From Pseudomonadota bacterium (GTDB lineage Bacteria; Pseudomonadota; Gammaproteobacteria; Steroidobacterales; Steroidobacteraceae), in NCBI GenBank assembly GCA_021847105.1, contig JAJZUT010000002.1, positions 186,001-250,000 on the forward strand: a stretch of DNA of 64,000 nucleotides. The letters run 5' to 3'. The translations under genes and the position numbers were made by a program. This document shows, in pieces, positions 47,119 to 57,400 of this stretch (the first letter of the stretch is position 1; every line of letters begins with the position of its first letter). The notes under the pieces were generated by a model. That model was given only the letters and a program-made list of their open reading frames with translations, was not told the DNA's origin and did no database searches.

Positions 47119-47358
47119 ATGAGTGAACCGACGATTGCGCAGAAAAGCCCGTTCGCCGTCGAAGTCGAGGCCGGCAAGAGCTATTGGTGGTGCGCCTGTG
47201 GGCGCAGCAAGACGCAACCATTCTGCGACGGCTCGCACAAGGGCAGCGCGTTCACTCCGATCGAGCACAAACCGCAGAAGAGTGGCACTGCGTACTTCTG
47301 CGGCTGCAAGCATTCGGCGCACGGCGCGCTGTGCGACGGCACGCACCAGAAGTTGTAG
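47119..47358 (+). CDS. CDGSH iron-sulfur domain protein
   Basis: Small protein of 79 aa with two CDGSH-type cluster motifs: C-A-C-x-R..PFCDGSH (residues ~25-40) and C-G-C-K..ALCDGTH (~61-75). Each is expected to hold a labile [2Fe-2S] cluster with three Cys and one His. Two tandem motifs without a membrane anchor are typical of bacterial forms. AGGAG lies ~8 nt before ATG 47119. Electron or Fe-S transfer is the family-level guess. It is divergent from LysR across a 273-bp region. Confidence 0.92.
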   Translation: MSEPTIAQKSPFAVEVEAGKSYWWCACGRSKTQPFCDGSHKGSAFTPIEHKPQKSGTAYFCGCKHSAHGALCDGTHQKL

Positions 47359-47536
47359 CACTCGACGGCGGCGCATTTGCCGGGCCCGTGGTGGGGCATG
47401 CGCGCCACCACGGGTCGGGCGCCAAATTGACCCCAAGACGGGCCGAAGCACTCCCTGCGACCAGCTCCCGTGCCGGATTGACGCCTGTCCGGGGTGGACT
47501 TATCCTGACTTCGATAGCAGTCCGCGGAGATTGCGA

Positions 47537-47968
47537 GTGAACGCAACAGTGCACGAAGGTCGATGCTTCTGTGGTCGGGTGCAGTTCCAGGTGGCCGGCG
47601 AGCCGGTTGCCATGGGCTACTGTCACTGCGAGTCCTGTCGTCATTGGTCTGCCGGACCCGTCAATGCGTTCACGCTCTGGAAGCCCGAGACCTTCCGGGT
47701 CACGCATGGCGCCGAGGCGATCGGCAGTTACCACAAGACGGCAAACAGCCATCGCAAGTGGTGCAAAGAGTGCGGCGGACACCTGTTCACCGATCACCCC
47801 GGTTTCGGTCTGATCGACGTCTATGCGGCGCTGCTGCCGACACTCGCCTTCCGACCAGGGGTGCACGTGCACTATCAGGAAACCGTACTGCACATCCATG
47901 ATGGCCAGCCCAAGATGCGGGACATGCCTGCTGAGATGGGTGGCTCGGGCGTGACGCTGCCCGAGTAG
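47537..47968 (+). CDS. GFA (glutathione-dependent formaldehyde-activating-like) family protein
   Basis: Protein of 143 aa with the Gfa/CENP-V fold. Zinc ligands are seen in GRCFCGRVQF, GYCHCESCRHW and WCKECGGHLF. The start is GTG 47537 with GGAGA six nt upstream. These proteins bind zinc and occasionally glutathione, but most have no proven formaldehyde activity. It follows the CDGSH gene by 178 bp on the same strand. Confidence 0.9.
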   Translation: MNATVHEGRCFCGRVQFQVAGEPVAMGYCHCESCRHWSAGPVNAFTLWKPETFRVTHGAEAIGSYHKTANSHRKWCKECGGHLFTDHPGFGLIDVYAALLPTLAFRPGVHVHYQETVLHIHDGQPKMRDMPAEMGGSGVTLPE

Positions 47969-48068
47969 CCCGCACCCCCACGCCGAACCCTCGTGGCCCT
48001 CGGTGCGCTTGCTCGCCGCTCACTCGGCGTGCAAGCCGGGTACGCAAGCGCGACCGAGGTATCGGTCA

Positions 48069-48275
48069 TCAGGCGTGCCGCCGGGCCGCTCGTTCCGGCG
48101 AAACGGTGATCCTTGTCGAAGCGGCAATTGCCGAACGCGTCGAATGTCCCGCCGGAGCGCTCGAGAACGCCGCAGGCGTGCCCGCGAAGGTCGCTGGCGC
48201 AAACACCAGAGCCGTGCCGGCCAGCGTGACGAGCAGCGCAAGAGTGGCGGCAAAGAAGTTTCGGATCGCTTTCAT
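48069..48275 (-). CDS. Small secreted hypothetical protein
   Basis: Frame of 68 codons with a good signal peptide (MKAIRNFFAATLALLVTLAG, cleavage near TFAGT, residue ~31) and a strong ribosome binding site GAGGAGA 8 nt before ATG 48275. The remaining ~37 residues are Ala/Ser/Arg-rich with no cysteines and no family I recognise. The start signals argue for a real gene; a frameshift near the end is possible because a neighbouring frame continues. Function unknown. Confidence 0.5.
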   Translation of the reverse strand: MKAIRNFFAATLALLVTLAGTALVFAPATFAGTPAAFSSAPAGHSTRSAIAASTRITVSPERAARRHA

Positions 48276-48465
48276 GACGGGGTCTCCTCGGTTGTATCGC
48301 AAGAACACCCGCGCACCGGGAAAGTTGCGGCCGGAGCGGAAATCGGATCACGCGGCATGAAGCCTGCGACATGCCCGCCGCGGCTGCCGTCCCCCCTGCA
48401 GGGGAGATCCCAGTCGGAACGTGCGCTATCCCGAACTGCGTCGGATGCTGCTATCGTGAGCACCG

Positions 48466-49290
48466 ATGAATGCGCTCCGAGACACTCGTGCCCGACATTT
48501 TCGTCAAACGGACGGTTGCGTGCCGCTTGCGGACGAGAGCGACGTCGTGCTCAGCGTCACGGAGCTTTACAAACACTATCCGGCGCTCGTCGCCGTCGAC
48601 CGCATTTCTTTCGCCGTCCGGCGGCGTGAAGTCGTCGGCCTGCTGGGCCCGAATGGAGCGGGCAAGACCACCACCATCAATATGGTGTTGGGCGTACTCA
48701 GCCCCACCGCAGGCCGCATCCAGATCGCCGGCATCGACCTGCAACGCGAACGGTCGCGAGCGCTGGCCGCGGCAAACTTCTCGGCCGTGTATGCCACCCT
48801 GCCCGGGAATCTCACCGTCGAGCAGAACCTGCGCTTTTTCGGACTCGTGTACGGCATCCCACGGCTGGGCGAGCGGGTCAGGACTCTGCTCGAGCAATTC
48901 GACCTAATGAGCCTGCGCAATGCCAAATGCGGCGTGCTTTCCTCGGGAGAGCAGACCCGGGTCGCGCTCGCGAAGGCCGTTCTCAACCGGCCTCAGCTGC
49001 TGCTGCTCGATGAGCCGACCGCCTCACTCGACCCCGCTGCGGCGCAGACCATTCGCGAGCGGATCCGTGCGCTCGCCAGCGAGGGTGATTGCGGCATCCT
49101 GTGGACTTCGCACAATATGTACGAGGTTGAAGCAGTCTGCGACCGGGTGCTATTTCTGTCGCGCGGCAGGATTCTGTTAGAGGGCGATCCACGGCAGTTG
49201 CCGGCGCAACACGGCGCGGCCACGCTGGAGGAGTTGTTCATCCGGCTGGCGCGCGAGCCGCTCGCCGACCCTGTGGAGCACGCCGGTTGA
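48466..49290 (+). CDS. ABC-2 type exporter, ATP-binding protein
   Basis: ATPase of 274 aa: Walker A GPNGAGKTTTINM, signature LSSGEQTR (Glu in place of the usual Gln), Walker B LLLLDEPTASLD, switch His in TSHNMYEVE. It resembles the NodI/NatA/daunorubicin-exporter group. The first ~25 residues before the conserved VVLSVTELYKHY are unconserved, so a GTG at 48520 is an alternative start. Its TGA overlaps the TTG start of the permease gene. Confidence 0.9.
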   Translation: MNALRDTRARHFRQTDGCVPLADESDVVLSVTELYKHYPALVAVDRISFAVRRREVVGLLGPNGAGKTTTINMVLGVLSPTAGRIQIAGIDLQRERSRALAAANFSAVYATLPGNLTVEQNLRFFGLVYGIPRLGERVRTLLEQFDLMSLRNAKCGVLSSGEQTRVALAKAVLNRPQLLLLDEPTASLDPAAAQTIRERIRALASEGDCGILWTSHNMYEVEAVCDRVLFLSRGRILLEGDPRQLPAQHGAATLEELFIRLAREPLADPVEHAG

Positions 49291-50090
49291 GAGCTCGACC
49301 CGTCGCAGGCATCCTGCTGCGTCAGTTCTACCTCATTCGCGGCAGTCCGGTGCGCACGTTGCCGATGTTCGCGTGGGTGGCGATCGACATCGTCATGTGG
49401 GGCTTCATCACGCGATATCTCAACTCCATGAGCGCGGGACGATTCAATTACGTACCGACACTCCTGGGCGCGGTGTTGTTGTGGGACTTCTTCACACGCA
49501 TCATGCAGGGAGTGAGCACCGCGTTTCTCGAGGACGTGTGGTCGCGGAATTTCCTCAATCTGTTCGCCACGCCGCTCACGACATATGAATACATCACCGG
49601 ACTCGTGATTACGAGCATCGTGACCAGCGCAGTCGGCCTCGTCGTGATGCTTGTGCTCGCCACCGCGGTGTTCGGATTGTCGTTTTTCGCGCTGGGACTG
49701 ATGCTGATTCCGTTCCTGCTCGTGCTGTTCTGCTTCGGCATCGCGCTCGGCATCCTCGCCAGCGCTCTGGTGCTGCGACTCGGTCCAGCTTCCGAATGGC
49801 TCGTCTGGCCGATGCCGGCGCTGCTCTCGCCGTTCGTGGGCGTGTTTTATCCGTTGTCCACCCTGCCGCAGTGGATGCAGGCGATCGGTCATTTGCTGCC
49901 GCCGGCGTACGTCTTCCAGGGCATGCGGAGCATTCTGACGGGACACGCGCTTTCTGCCGCGCACCTTGCGTCCGGCGCGGCCCTCGCCGTGCTGTACGTC
50001 GCGCTCGCCGGATATTTTTTCAGCCGGGTTTTTCGCTATGCGCTGCGCACGGGACTGCTGGCCCGCTACAGCGCAGAGAGCGTGTCCTGA
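49287..50090 (+). CDS. ABC-2 type exporter, permease protein
   Basis: Membrane protein of 267 aa with six hydrophobic helices (FAWVAIDIVMWGFI, LLGAVLLWDFF, IVTSAVGLVVMLVLATAVFG, LMLIPFLLVLFCFGIALGIL, PALLSPFVGVFYPLSTLP, LAVLYVALAGYFF) and the ABC-2 feature PLSTLPQWMQAI..LPPAYVFQGMR. TTG 49287 overlaps the ATPase stop (TTGA), so subunits are co-translated. The exported substrate is unknown. It is convergent with trxC. Confidence 0.88.
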   Translation: MRARPVAGILLRQFYLIRGSPVRTLPMFAWVAIDIVMWGFITRYLNSMSAGRFNYVPTLLGAVLLWDFFTRIMQGVSTAFLEDVWSRNFLNLFATPLTTYEYITGLVITSIVTSAVGLVVMLVLATAVFGLSFFALGLMLIPFLLVLFCFGIALGILASALVLRLGPASEWLVWPMPALLSPFVGVFYPLSTLPQWMQAIGHLLPPAYVFQGMRSILTGHALSAAHLASGAALAVLYVALAGYFFSRVFRYALRTGLLARYSAESVS

Positions 50091-50182
50091 GCGGCCCGCT
50101 GCTACACGCGCCGCATCGAGCGCAAACTGAGCGCCTGCGGCCAGGACTCGCCCCGGCCGCAACACCGATCGCGTGCAAGATC

Positions 50183-50635
50183 TCAGGCTAACGCGCGATC
50201 GAGCCAGCGGCCGAGCGTGGCCGCATCGAGCGCGCCGGACTGGCGCGCAATCTCCTGTCCGGCGCGGAACAGAATCAGCGTCGGAATGCTGCGGATGCCG
50301 AAGCGACCGGCAAGCTGCTGCTGTTCATCCGTATTGACCTTGGCGACGCGAAGCTGGGTGGCGCGCTGCGCTGCGGTGCGATCCAGCACGGGTGCCATCA
50401 TGCGGCACGGTCCGCACCACGGCGCCCAGAAGTCCACAAGCACCGGCAGTGTCGCGCGCTCTACGTGTGCGACAAACCCGTTGGCATCCAGCGCAACCGG
50501 CTCACCGGCTAGCAGCGGTGCCTTGCAGCGCGGGCACTTGGGGTGCTCACCCGCACGCGCCTCGGGGACACGCACGAGGGAGTGACACTTGGGGCACGCC
50601 ACCAGCACGGCGGCCAGGGAAGTTTCGGCGTTCAT
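50183..50635 (-). CDS. trxC: Thioredoxin 2
   Basis: Cytoplasmic disulfide reductase of 150 aa. An N-terminal zinc ribbon ([15 protein letters not shown]) distinguishes it from thioredoxin 1. The active site is [13 protein letters not shown] and the cis-proline loop is RSIPTLILF. In other bacteria trxC belongs to oxidative stress regulons; no OxyR site is obvious here. It is divergent from the cbpA gene. Confidence 0.95.
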   Translation of the reverse strand: MNAETSLAAVLVACPKCHSLVRVPEARAGEHPKCPRCKAPLLAGEPVALDANGFVAHVERATLPVLVDFWAPWCGPCRMMAPVLDRTAAQRATQLRVAKVNTDEQQQLAGRFGIRSIPTLILFRAGQEIARQSGALDAATLGRWLDRALA

Positions 50636-50760
50636 GTTGGCTCTATGGGGCTCGGTACCGGCGATTCAAGCACGCCCCCTGGGGCTTGGCTTCGCCCCAG
50701 GGCGCCCCCATCTCAGACATCGGCCTTTCGTCAACCTTGGCCGCGAGGGCAGCATCGCTC

Positions 50761-51729
50761 ATGGAATACCGGGATTATTACAAATTTCTGGGTGTGACCC
50801 GGACGGCCTCGGCCGAGGAAATCAAGAAGGCCTACCGGCGGCTCGCCCGCAAATACCACCCGGACGTCAGCAAGGAGCAGGACGCGGAGCAGAAATTCAA
50901 GGAGCTGCAGGAAGCTTACGAGGTCTTGAAGGACCCGGAAAAGCGTGCCGCCTACGATCAGCTCGGCAGCAGCTGGCAGTCCGGTCAGCAATTTCGGCCT
51001 CCGCCGGAGTGGGCGAGCGGTTTCGAGTTCAGCGGCGCCAGCCGACCCGGCAGCGAGCGGAAGGGAGCGCACGCCTTCGAACAGGAAGGATTCAGCGACT
51101 TCTTTTCCACCCTCTTTGGCGGCGGGAGTCCCTTTGGCGGCTCCGGACGCCGCGCGCCGCCGGGCGGACGCGATCATCACGCCCGCATCGACGTCGACCT
51201 CGAAGAGGCTTTTGGGGGAGGCAGCCGCACCCTGGAGCTGAAGCGCCCGGAGCTCAAGGCCGATGGCACGCTCGAGCTGCGCACGCACACTGTGCGCGTT
51301 ACGATCCCCGCCGGCGTCACGGACGGACAGCTCATCCGCCTTGCCGGTCAGGGCGAGCCGGGCCCTGGCGGTACACGCGCAGGAGATCTGTACCTGGAGG
51401 TGCACGTGCGCGCGCACCGGCTCTATCAGCTCGACGGGCGCAACGTCACCCTGACCCTGCCGATCGCCCCCTGGGAGGCGGCACTCGGCGGGACCGTTAC
51501 GGTCCCAACGCTCGGTGGTGCGGTCGAGATGCAGATTCCCGCCGGCGCGCAGTCCGGCCAGAAGCTGCGCTTGCGCGGGCGGGGCCTGCCTGGCCAGCCG
51601 CCCGGCGACGCATACGTGCAGCTGAAGGTGGTGCTGCCGCCGGCCACTTCCGCCGAGGCGCGCACCGTGTATGAGAGCATGCGCGAAAAGATGGCGGGAT
51701 TCGATCCGCGGGCCGAACTCGGGAGGTAA
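50761..51729 (+). CDS. cbpA: DnaJ-class curved DNA-binding protein CbpA
   Basis: Hsp70 co-chaperone of 322 aa. The J-domain (residues 1-70) has HPD in [12 protein letters not shown], followed by a Gly/Phe linker ([14 protein letters not shown]) and two C-terminal beta domains ([33 protein letters not shown]). There is no zinc finger, as expected for CbpA. It starts at ATG 50761 ([12 protein letters not shown]). The cbpM gene follows 4 bp after the stop, the conserved pair. Confidence 0.95.
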   Translation: MEYRDYYKFLGVTRTASAEEIKKAYRRLARKYHPDVSKEQDAEQKFKELQEAYEVLKDPEKRAAYDQLGSSWQSGQQFRPPPEWASGFEFSGASRPGSERKGAHAFEQEGFSDFFSTLFGGGSPFGGSGRRAPPGGRDHHARIDVDLEEAFGGGSRTLELKRPELKADGTLELRTHTVRVTIPAGVTDGQLIRLAGQGEPGPGGTRAGDLYLEVHVRAHRLYQLDGRNVTLTLPIAPWEAALGGTVTVPTLGGAVEMQIPAGAQSGQKLRLRGRGLPGQPPGDAYVQLKVVLPPATSAEARTVYESMREKMAGFDPRAELGR

Positions 51730-51733
51730 AGCC

Positions 51734-52057
51734 GTGAGCGATGTGGTTGAAGCATATGGGGTGCAGCTCATTGGCGAGACGGACTGGTTCACCGCCATCG
51801 AGATCTGCCGCGTGTGTCAACTGAACCTGGAGGCCGTTATCGAGTTCGCCGACCTCGGACTCGTCTCGCCCCGCGGCGGCTCTCCGCAAGACTGGCGGCT
51901 CCCGGCTGCGGCGGTTCCCCGCCTTGCGACAGCGGCGCGCCTGATGCGCGACCTCGGTGTAAATGTCAGCGGCGCGGTGCTGGCCGTCGAGCTACTGGAG
52001 GGAAGACGTGAGCTGCAGCGCCAGATCTCGGAGCTCGAGCGACTGACGCACCGCTAG
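51734..52057 (+). CDS. cbpM: Chaperone modulator CbpM
   Basis: Protein of 107 aa with a MerR-like helical fold (CRVCQLNLEAVIEFADLGLVSPRG, LPAAAVPRLATAARLMRDLGVNVSGAVLAVELLE; in parts). CbpM binds the J-domain of CbpA and blocks its co-chaperone and DNA-binding activity. GTG 51734 has GGGAGG 8 nt upstream, and the gene directly follows cbpA. Confidence 0.9.
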   Translation: MSDVVEAYGVQLIGETDWFTAIEICRVCQLNLEAVIEFADLGLVSPRGGSPQDWRLPAAAVPRLATAARLMRDLGVNVSGAVLAVELLEGRRELQRQISELERLTHR

Positions 52058-52063
52058 AGGCAC

Positions 52064-53125
52064 TCATGCGCAGCTTGCCTCCCGGGGGCGCGCTGCGGCT
52101 GCAGACACCGGCGATACACAAACCTGATTCCGTCCGTTGCGCTTGGCGGCATACAGAGCCGCGTCAGCGCGCGCGAGCAGCCCCTCGATCGATTCGCCGG
52201 GCTCACCGAGGGCGAGGCCGAGCGAGACCGTGACGGCCCCGATGGGCTGCTCAGATCGGTCACGCCGAATGCGTCCACGCTCGATCACGAGCCGGATCCG
52301 CTCAGCCAGGATCCGCGCCCCGTCGAGGGGAGTCTGCGGCAGCAGCAACGCGAACTCCTCGCCACCGATCCGCGCGGCGGTATCGCCGCCCTTGACATTG
52401 GCCCGCAGCACCTCGGCAATGCTGCGCAGCACCCGGTCACCGAGCAGGTGACCGAACTCATCGTTGAGGCGCTTGAAATGATCCACGTCGAGGATGATGA
52501 GCGCCGTACCGGCGAGCCCGTCCGAGATGTCGACCACCGCCTGCGCGGCCCGCATGAAGCCACGCCGGTTATCGATGCCGCAGAGTGGATCGGTCAGTGA
52601 CTCACTGTGCGCCTGGTTGAGCTGCTCGGTCAGCCGGCTCACCTCACGGGTCCGCGCCTCGAGCTTCTCAGACAGCGTGCGGGTCGTCGCCTCCAGAGAC
52701 AAGGCCTCGTGCAGCAAGCGGCTGATGACCTGCTGCGCCACCGCCAGCGGAGCTTCGCTGGTCAGTTCCGCGCTGCCGTCGCGCAGGGTCCGCTGGAAGC
52801 GGGAGGTATCCCCCCGGATCGAATCGACATCGTCCGCGGTGTGTGCGAGCAGCACCTGCAGGCACTGCCGCATGTTCTCGAACACGGCGGCCTCTTTCTG
52901 GGCGATGTGTTCGCTGTAGAGCCGGTAGGCATCGTCTTCCGTCAGCGGCTCGTTCGCCTCCAGCCGCGCCTGAAGCACGGCGCTCAGCTCGGGATTCAGC
53001 CCCCCGACGTGCTCGTACCACAGGGCATAGCTCACCGGATGATAGGCCGCGCCCTGGCGGACCATTAGGGGCAGCGCGAGCCTCAGGTATTCCCCGCTCT
53101 GCTGCTGACTCTCGGTATATCGCAT
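52064..53125 (-). CDS. GGDEF diguanylate cyclase
   Basis: Soluble protein of 353 aa. The N-terminal ~190 residues are helical (YTESQQQSGEYLRLALPLM) with a coiled coil ending RTREVSRLTEQLNQAHSES, a conserved, unnamed sensor seen in many proteobacterial cyclases. The GGDEF domain has DPLCGIDNRRGF and the active site RIGGEEF. The inhibitory site reads KGGD instead of RxxD, so product feedback may be weakened. I prefer ATG 53125 (MRYTES); a start at 53200 would add 25 unconserved residues. It is convergent with cbpM, 6 bp apart. Confidence 0.9.
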   Translation of the reverse strand: MRYTESQQQSGEYLRLALPLMVRQGAAYHPVSYALWYEHVGGLNPELSAVLQARLEANEPLTEDDAYRLYSEHIAQKEAAVFENMRQCLQVLLAHTADDVDSIRGDTSRFQRTLRDGSAELTSEAPLAVAQQVISRLLHEALSLEATTRTLSEKLEARTREVSRLTEQLNQAHSESLTDPLCGIDNRRGFMRAAQAVVDISDGLAGTALIILDVDHFKRLNDEFGHLLGDRVLRSIAEVLRANVKGGDTAARIGGEEFALLLPQTPLDGARILAERIRLVIERGRIRRDRSEQPIGAVTVSLGLALGEPGESIEGLLARADAALYAAKRNGRNQVCVSPVSAAAARPREASCA

Positions 53126-53401
53126 CAAATATTCTTCTTGGCGAAGCGCCACGCTCGTCCGCCGTAACCTTCCGGTACGAGGACGCCGCATGACTCCCAT
53201 TAGATTTTAACTTAGCGTGCCATGAGAGCCGGAAGATCGCAACCGATTGCAGTCCTTGCACCGCCGTTCCGATCGAACCAAGCTCGCTCCCCCTCAGGGC
53301 ATCACTGCGACGATTGCACAATACGCACAACTACATATTCCCATGCCGGCCCGCCGCGGACGACAGTCGCACGCCAAAGCTGATCCGCCGGCACTCTGTT
53401 G

Positions 53402-53788
53402 ATGCATTTCCTCGAGAACTTGAAGAGTGTCCTCGCAGAAGCGGCCGAAGCCGCCTTGATCGTCGATGAGTCGGGAACCGTCCTGCTCGCGGCCGATCAG
53501 GCGTGCGCGCTGCTCAAGTACCGCAGCGGAGACCTTGACGGGCAGAGTGTCGAGTTGTTGATGCCCGAACGCTTCCGGATGACCCATATCGGGCAGCGCC
53601 TGCGCTTCACGGATCACCGCGCCACCCGGCCGATGGGCACGGGGCTAAAGTTGATCGCCCTCTGTCAGGACGGCTCGGAGCTTCGAGTCGACATCCGTCT
53701 GACCCCGGTTCAACGGGGCCTGCAAGCATTGACGCTGGTGGAGCTGCGGCGGATCCCGGCCGACCCACAACCTGCCGGCACGCCGTGA
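53402..53788 (+). CDS. Stand-alone PAS domain protein
   Basis: Protein of 128 aa that is a single PAS fold (AALIVDESGTVLLAADQACALLKY, LMPERFRMTHIGQRLRF; in parts) with no output domain. It is clearly related to the first PAS domain of the large phosphodiesterase ~690 bp downstream: both share a PERFRMTH/PASLRRSH block followed by RARPMG/RATRPMG and a DG-ELRVDI/DG-ELPVEI strand. It may be a detached sensor or partner. ATG 53402 begins the domain cleanly. Confidence 0.75.
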   Translation: MHFLENLKSVLAEAAEAALIVDESGTVLLAADQACALLKYRSGDLDGQSVELLMPERFRMTHIGQRLRFTDHRATRPMGTGLKLIALCQDGSELRVDIRLTPVQRGLQALTLVELRRIPADPQPAGTP

Positions 53789-54472
53789 GATAACATGTGG
53801 GCTGCCGGCTGTCCACCCGGCTCCTGCCAACGATCCCGACCGGCACAGCCCGACACGTCTCCCGTCAACGCGAGACCAGCTCTGCGCGCGGAAATTACCG
53901 CCGATATGATCCACGCCCCACGAACTCCCGATTCAGTCACTGACCGCCCCTGGGACCGCAACGCCAATCGCTCGGTGCGCATGCGCGGGAGCTTTTCGGT
54001 GCACGCCACCGGGAGCAGGTGGGCTGCAGGATGCGGGAGGCCGGCGCATCGCTCATGGCGAACTCGCCCTCCCATTCATGAAGCGGATGTGCATCCGGTT
54101 TCACTCTGGCCATGCGTCTGATGAATCGCACGGCGCGCCCGGTCGGTATTTCGAGCGCCGGCGGGAATGATCGGCTCGCCGCCGAGCACGTGGAATCGGC
54201 CTCGGCCGGTTAGGGTTGCGCACCGGTCGCGAGCCGGTACCCGACATATTGCTGCGTATACGCTTACGTTGTACTGCCATGGCTCGCGGGATTGGCCACT
54301 CAGGACCGCTCGTGCGGATGCTCGCTCACACATCTGCACCATCGGTGAAGCACGCGCCCGCGAGCGGGGCTATGATCAAGCCCTGGAGGTTGCCGAGCGC
54401 TTCCATTTAGCCCCGGGTGGCGGCACAGCGGGTGCGCAGGCGAGCGGCATTGCGCGGAGCAGGTGCGCAAGC
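53789..54472. other. Gene-free interval upstream of the five-PAS phosphodiesterase
   Basis: 684 bp. The frame of the downstream gene stays open back to 54167, but those ~100 codons are Arg/His/Ala-rich with no domain, so I treat them as non-coding. A strand-symmetric GCTCG-CCGC-CGAGC hairpin is present near 54173-54186. No promoter stands out. Confidence 0.5.
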
Positions 54473-57400
54473 GTGAAAAAAAAGGCCCCGGAGCCGACCA
54501 CCGAAGCTCGGGAGTTGCTGGAGTCCATGACGGATGCCGGCCTCGTGGTCAATGCCGCGGGCACGATTCTTTCCGCCAACGCACGCGCCGAGCAGTTGCT
54601 CGGTTATGCCCCGCACGAACTGCACGGCATGGCGCTCGAACAGCTCGTCCCCGCCTCTCTTCGACGGAGCCACGTTGCCCAGCGCGGCGATTACTTCCAG
54701 CACCCCAGAGCCCGCCCGATGGGGGTGGGGATCAGCCTGAGCGCCGCGCGCAAGGACGGCACGGAGCTGCCCGTCGAGATCAGCCTGACGCCAGTCAGTC
54801 TTGCTGCGGACACCGTGGTGATCGCTTCGTTGCGGACCATCGGGGAGCGCGAGCAATGGTACCGGTCGATGTTCGAGCACCTGGCGGTAGGCATCGTGCA
54901 CAGCGATCCGGCTGGACGATTCCTCAGCGTCAACGACAGGTTCTGCAAGCTCATCGGCTACACACGCTCGGAAGCATTGGCGCTCGACATTCGCAGCCTG
55001 ACGCATCCGAGCGACTTTGCGCACACCGCGCAAGCGAGAGCCCGCGCGGTCGAGGGGATGCTGCCCGAGTATCAGTTGGACGTGCGGCTGATCGCAAAGA
55101 GTGGCGCATCAATCTGGACTCATATCATCACATCTATCGTCCGTCATATCGACGGCGGAATGCCGCATTTCATATCGCTGATTCAGGACATTTCCGCACA
55201 GAAGCAAACAGAGGAGCGCTCGCACGAATCTGAGCGCCGTTTTCGCGACGTGACCGAGAACATCCGCGAAGTGTTCTGGCTGAGCGACATCAATAAGCGC
55301 GAAATCCTCTACGTCAGCCCGGCATTCCGGGAAATCTGGGGGCGCGACTGCGAGGAACTGTATCGGGCTCCGCAAATGTGGCTTGACGCCGTGCACCCAG
55401 ATGACCGGCCGCGGGTCATCGACGCCACACATGCCAAGCAGGCCGCCGGCACTTATGATGAGGAATATCGCATAACACGTCCGAGCGGCGAGATCCGCTG
55501 GATCCGAGATCGCGCTTTTCCGGTCCGTGGTGACGACCCGGAAATCAGTCGCATTGCCGGCGTCGCAGAGGACATCACCGAACGCAGACTGGCCAGCGAT
55601 GCTCTGCGGGAAAGCGAGCGCCGCTTCAGGGAGATACTCGGCAACATTCACCTAGCGTCCGTGATGCTGGACCGTGACGCACGGATCACATACTGCAACG
55701 ACTTCATGCTGCAACTGAGCGGGTGGAGCCGCGAAGAGGTATTAGGTCGGAACTGGTTTGAATTGTTCATTCCGCCAGGGCAGACCTCGGAGATCGCCGG
55801 CGTGTTCACCGAGGTGCTGGCCGACACGCCGACCGCCTGGCATAACGAAAACGAGATTCTCACGCGCAGCGGCGACCGACGGCTGATCCGTTGGAACAAC
55901 ATCGTGTTGCGCTCATCCACCGGCGAGGTGGTCGGCCTCGCGGGAATCGGCGAGGACGTCACCGAGCGCCGCCAGACCGAGGTGATGCGCGCACGATTGG
56001 CGGCCATCGTCGAATCGAGCGACGATGCCATCATCGGCAAGACTCTCGACGGCATCATTACAAGCTGGAACGCCGCAGCCCGGGCGCTGTTCGGCTATAC
56101 AGCCGACGAGGCGCTCGGCCGCCCGATCGTGATGCTCCTGCCGCCCGACCGACTGGCCGAGGAGGTCGAAATCCTCGAGCGGTTGCGGCGGGGCGAACGG
56201 ATTCGCCACTTCGAGACGGTTCGCCGCCGCAAAGACGGCACATTGGTGGATGTGTCACTGTCGATTTCACCCATTCTCGATGCCCGCGGACACATCGTCG
56301 GCGCCTCGAAGATTGCGCGCAACATCACCGAGCGCAAGCGGGCCGAGCTAAAAATCCGTCATCTGAACCGTGTCTATGCGGTGCTGAGCGGCATCAACGC
56401 TCTGATCGTACGCGTGCGCGATCGCGAAGATTTGTTTCGAGAGGCATGTCGGATCGCCGTGGAGGAGGGAAATTTCATACTTGCCTGGCTCGGGCTCATC
56501 GACCCAGCAGCCAGGCGGCTGCGCATTCTCGCATGGCATGGCGCCGACCCGGATTACATCAGCCGTATCCCACTCGAGCTTGGCAATCCAGGGGAAGCCG
56601 GGCGCGGACTGAGTGGAGTCGCGATCGCCGAGGGCAAGTCCGTAATCAGCAATGACGTCGAACGAGACGAGCGCTTTCTGCTCAAAAGCGAATCGGCGCA
56701 AAGGGGTATCCGCTCGACCGTCTATATTCCGCTGTCGATCGGCGGCACCGTTGTCGGCGTGCTGGCGCTGTATTCGCGCGAGGCAGGCTTCTTCGATGCG
56801 GCCGAGATGCGATTGCTGGAAGAGCTGGCTGGCGACATCGCCTTCGCGCTCGATCATATCGAAAAGGCGAACCGGGTCGACTATCTCGCCTACTATGATC
56901 CGCTCACCGGCCTTGCCAACCGGAGCCTGCTCATTGAGCGACTGAACCAACAGGTGCTATCCGCACAAGCCGCGCACGAGACGGCCGCGCTCGTGCTGGC
57001 GGACATCGAGCGGTTCCGCACGGTGAATGACTCCCTGGGCCGCCAAGTCGGCGATGCACTGCTGACGCAGCTTGCCCATCGACTCTCACAGGTGGCAGGC
57101 AGCGGGCGCTCGGCGCGGATCGCGGGCGACGTTCTGGCAATCACGCTGCCGGCGGGTGATGACCGGTCCGCTATCGAGCAGACCGTCGTCGACCTGTGGA
57201 ACAAGATATTCGGTGCCCCGCTGATGGTGAACGGCACGGAAATCCGCGTTTCGGCCCGAGCCGGCATCGCGATATTCCCTGCCGACGGGACAAACGCCGA
57301 GGCGCTGATCGCGTGTGCGGAGACCGCGCTGCGCAAGGCCAAGGAGTCCGGGGAGGCCCGGGTCTTTCATGCTCCGGAGATGGCGGCGCGCAGCGCGGAG

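Noticed and set aside
46897..47122. 74-codon frame starting inside the LysR-CDGSH palindrome
   Set aside because: It overlaps the CDGSH start codon, has no ribosome binding site and no recognisable domain.
54167..54472. N-terminal extension of the five-PAS phosphodiesterase
   Set aside because: The frame is open but the ~100 residues are compositionally unlike a domain and lie outside PAS1; GTG 54473 is a more economical start.
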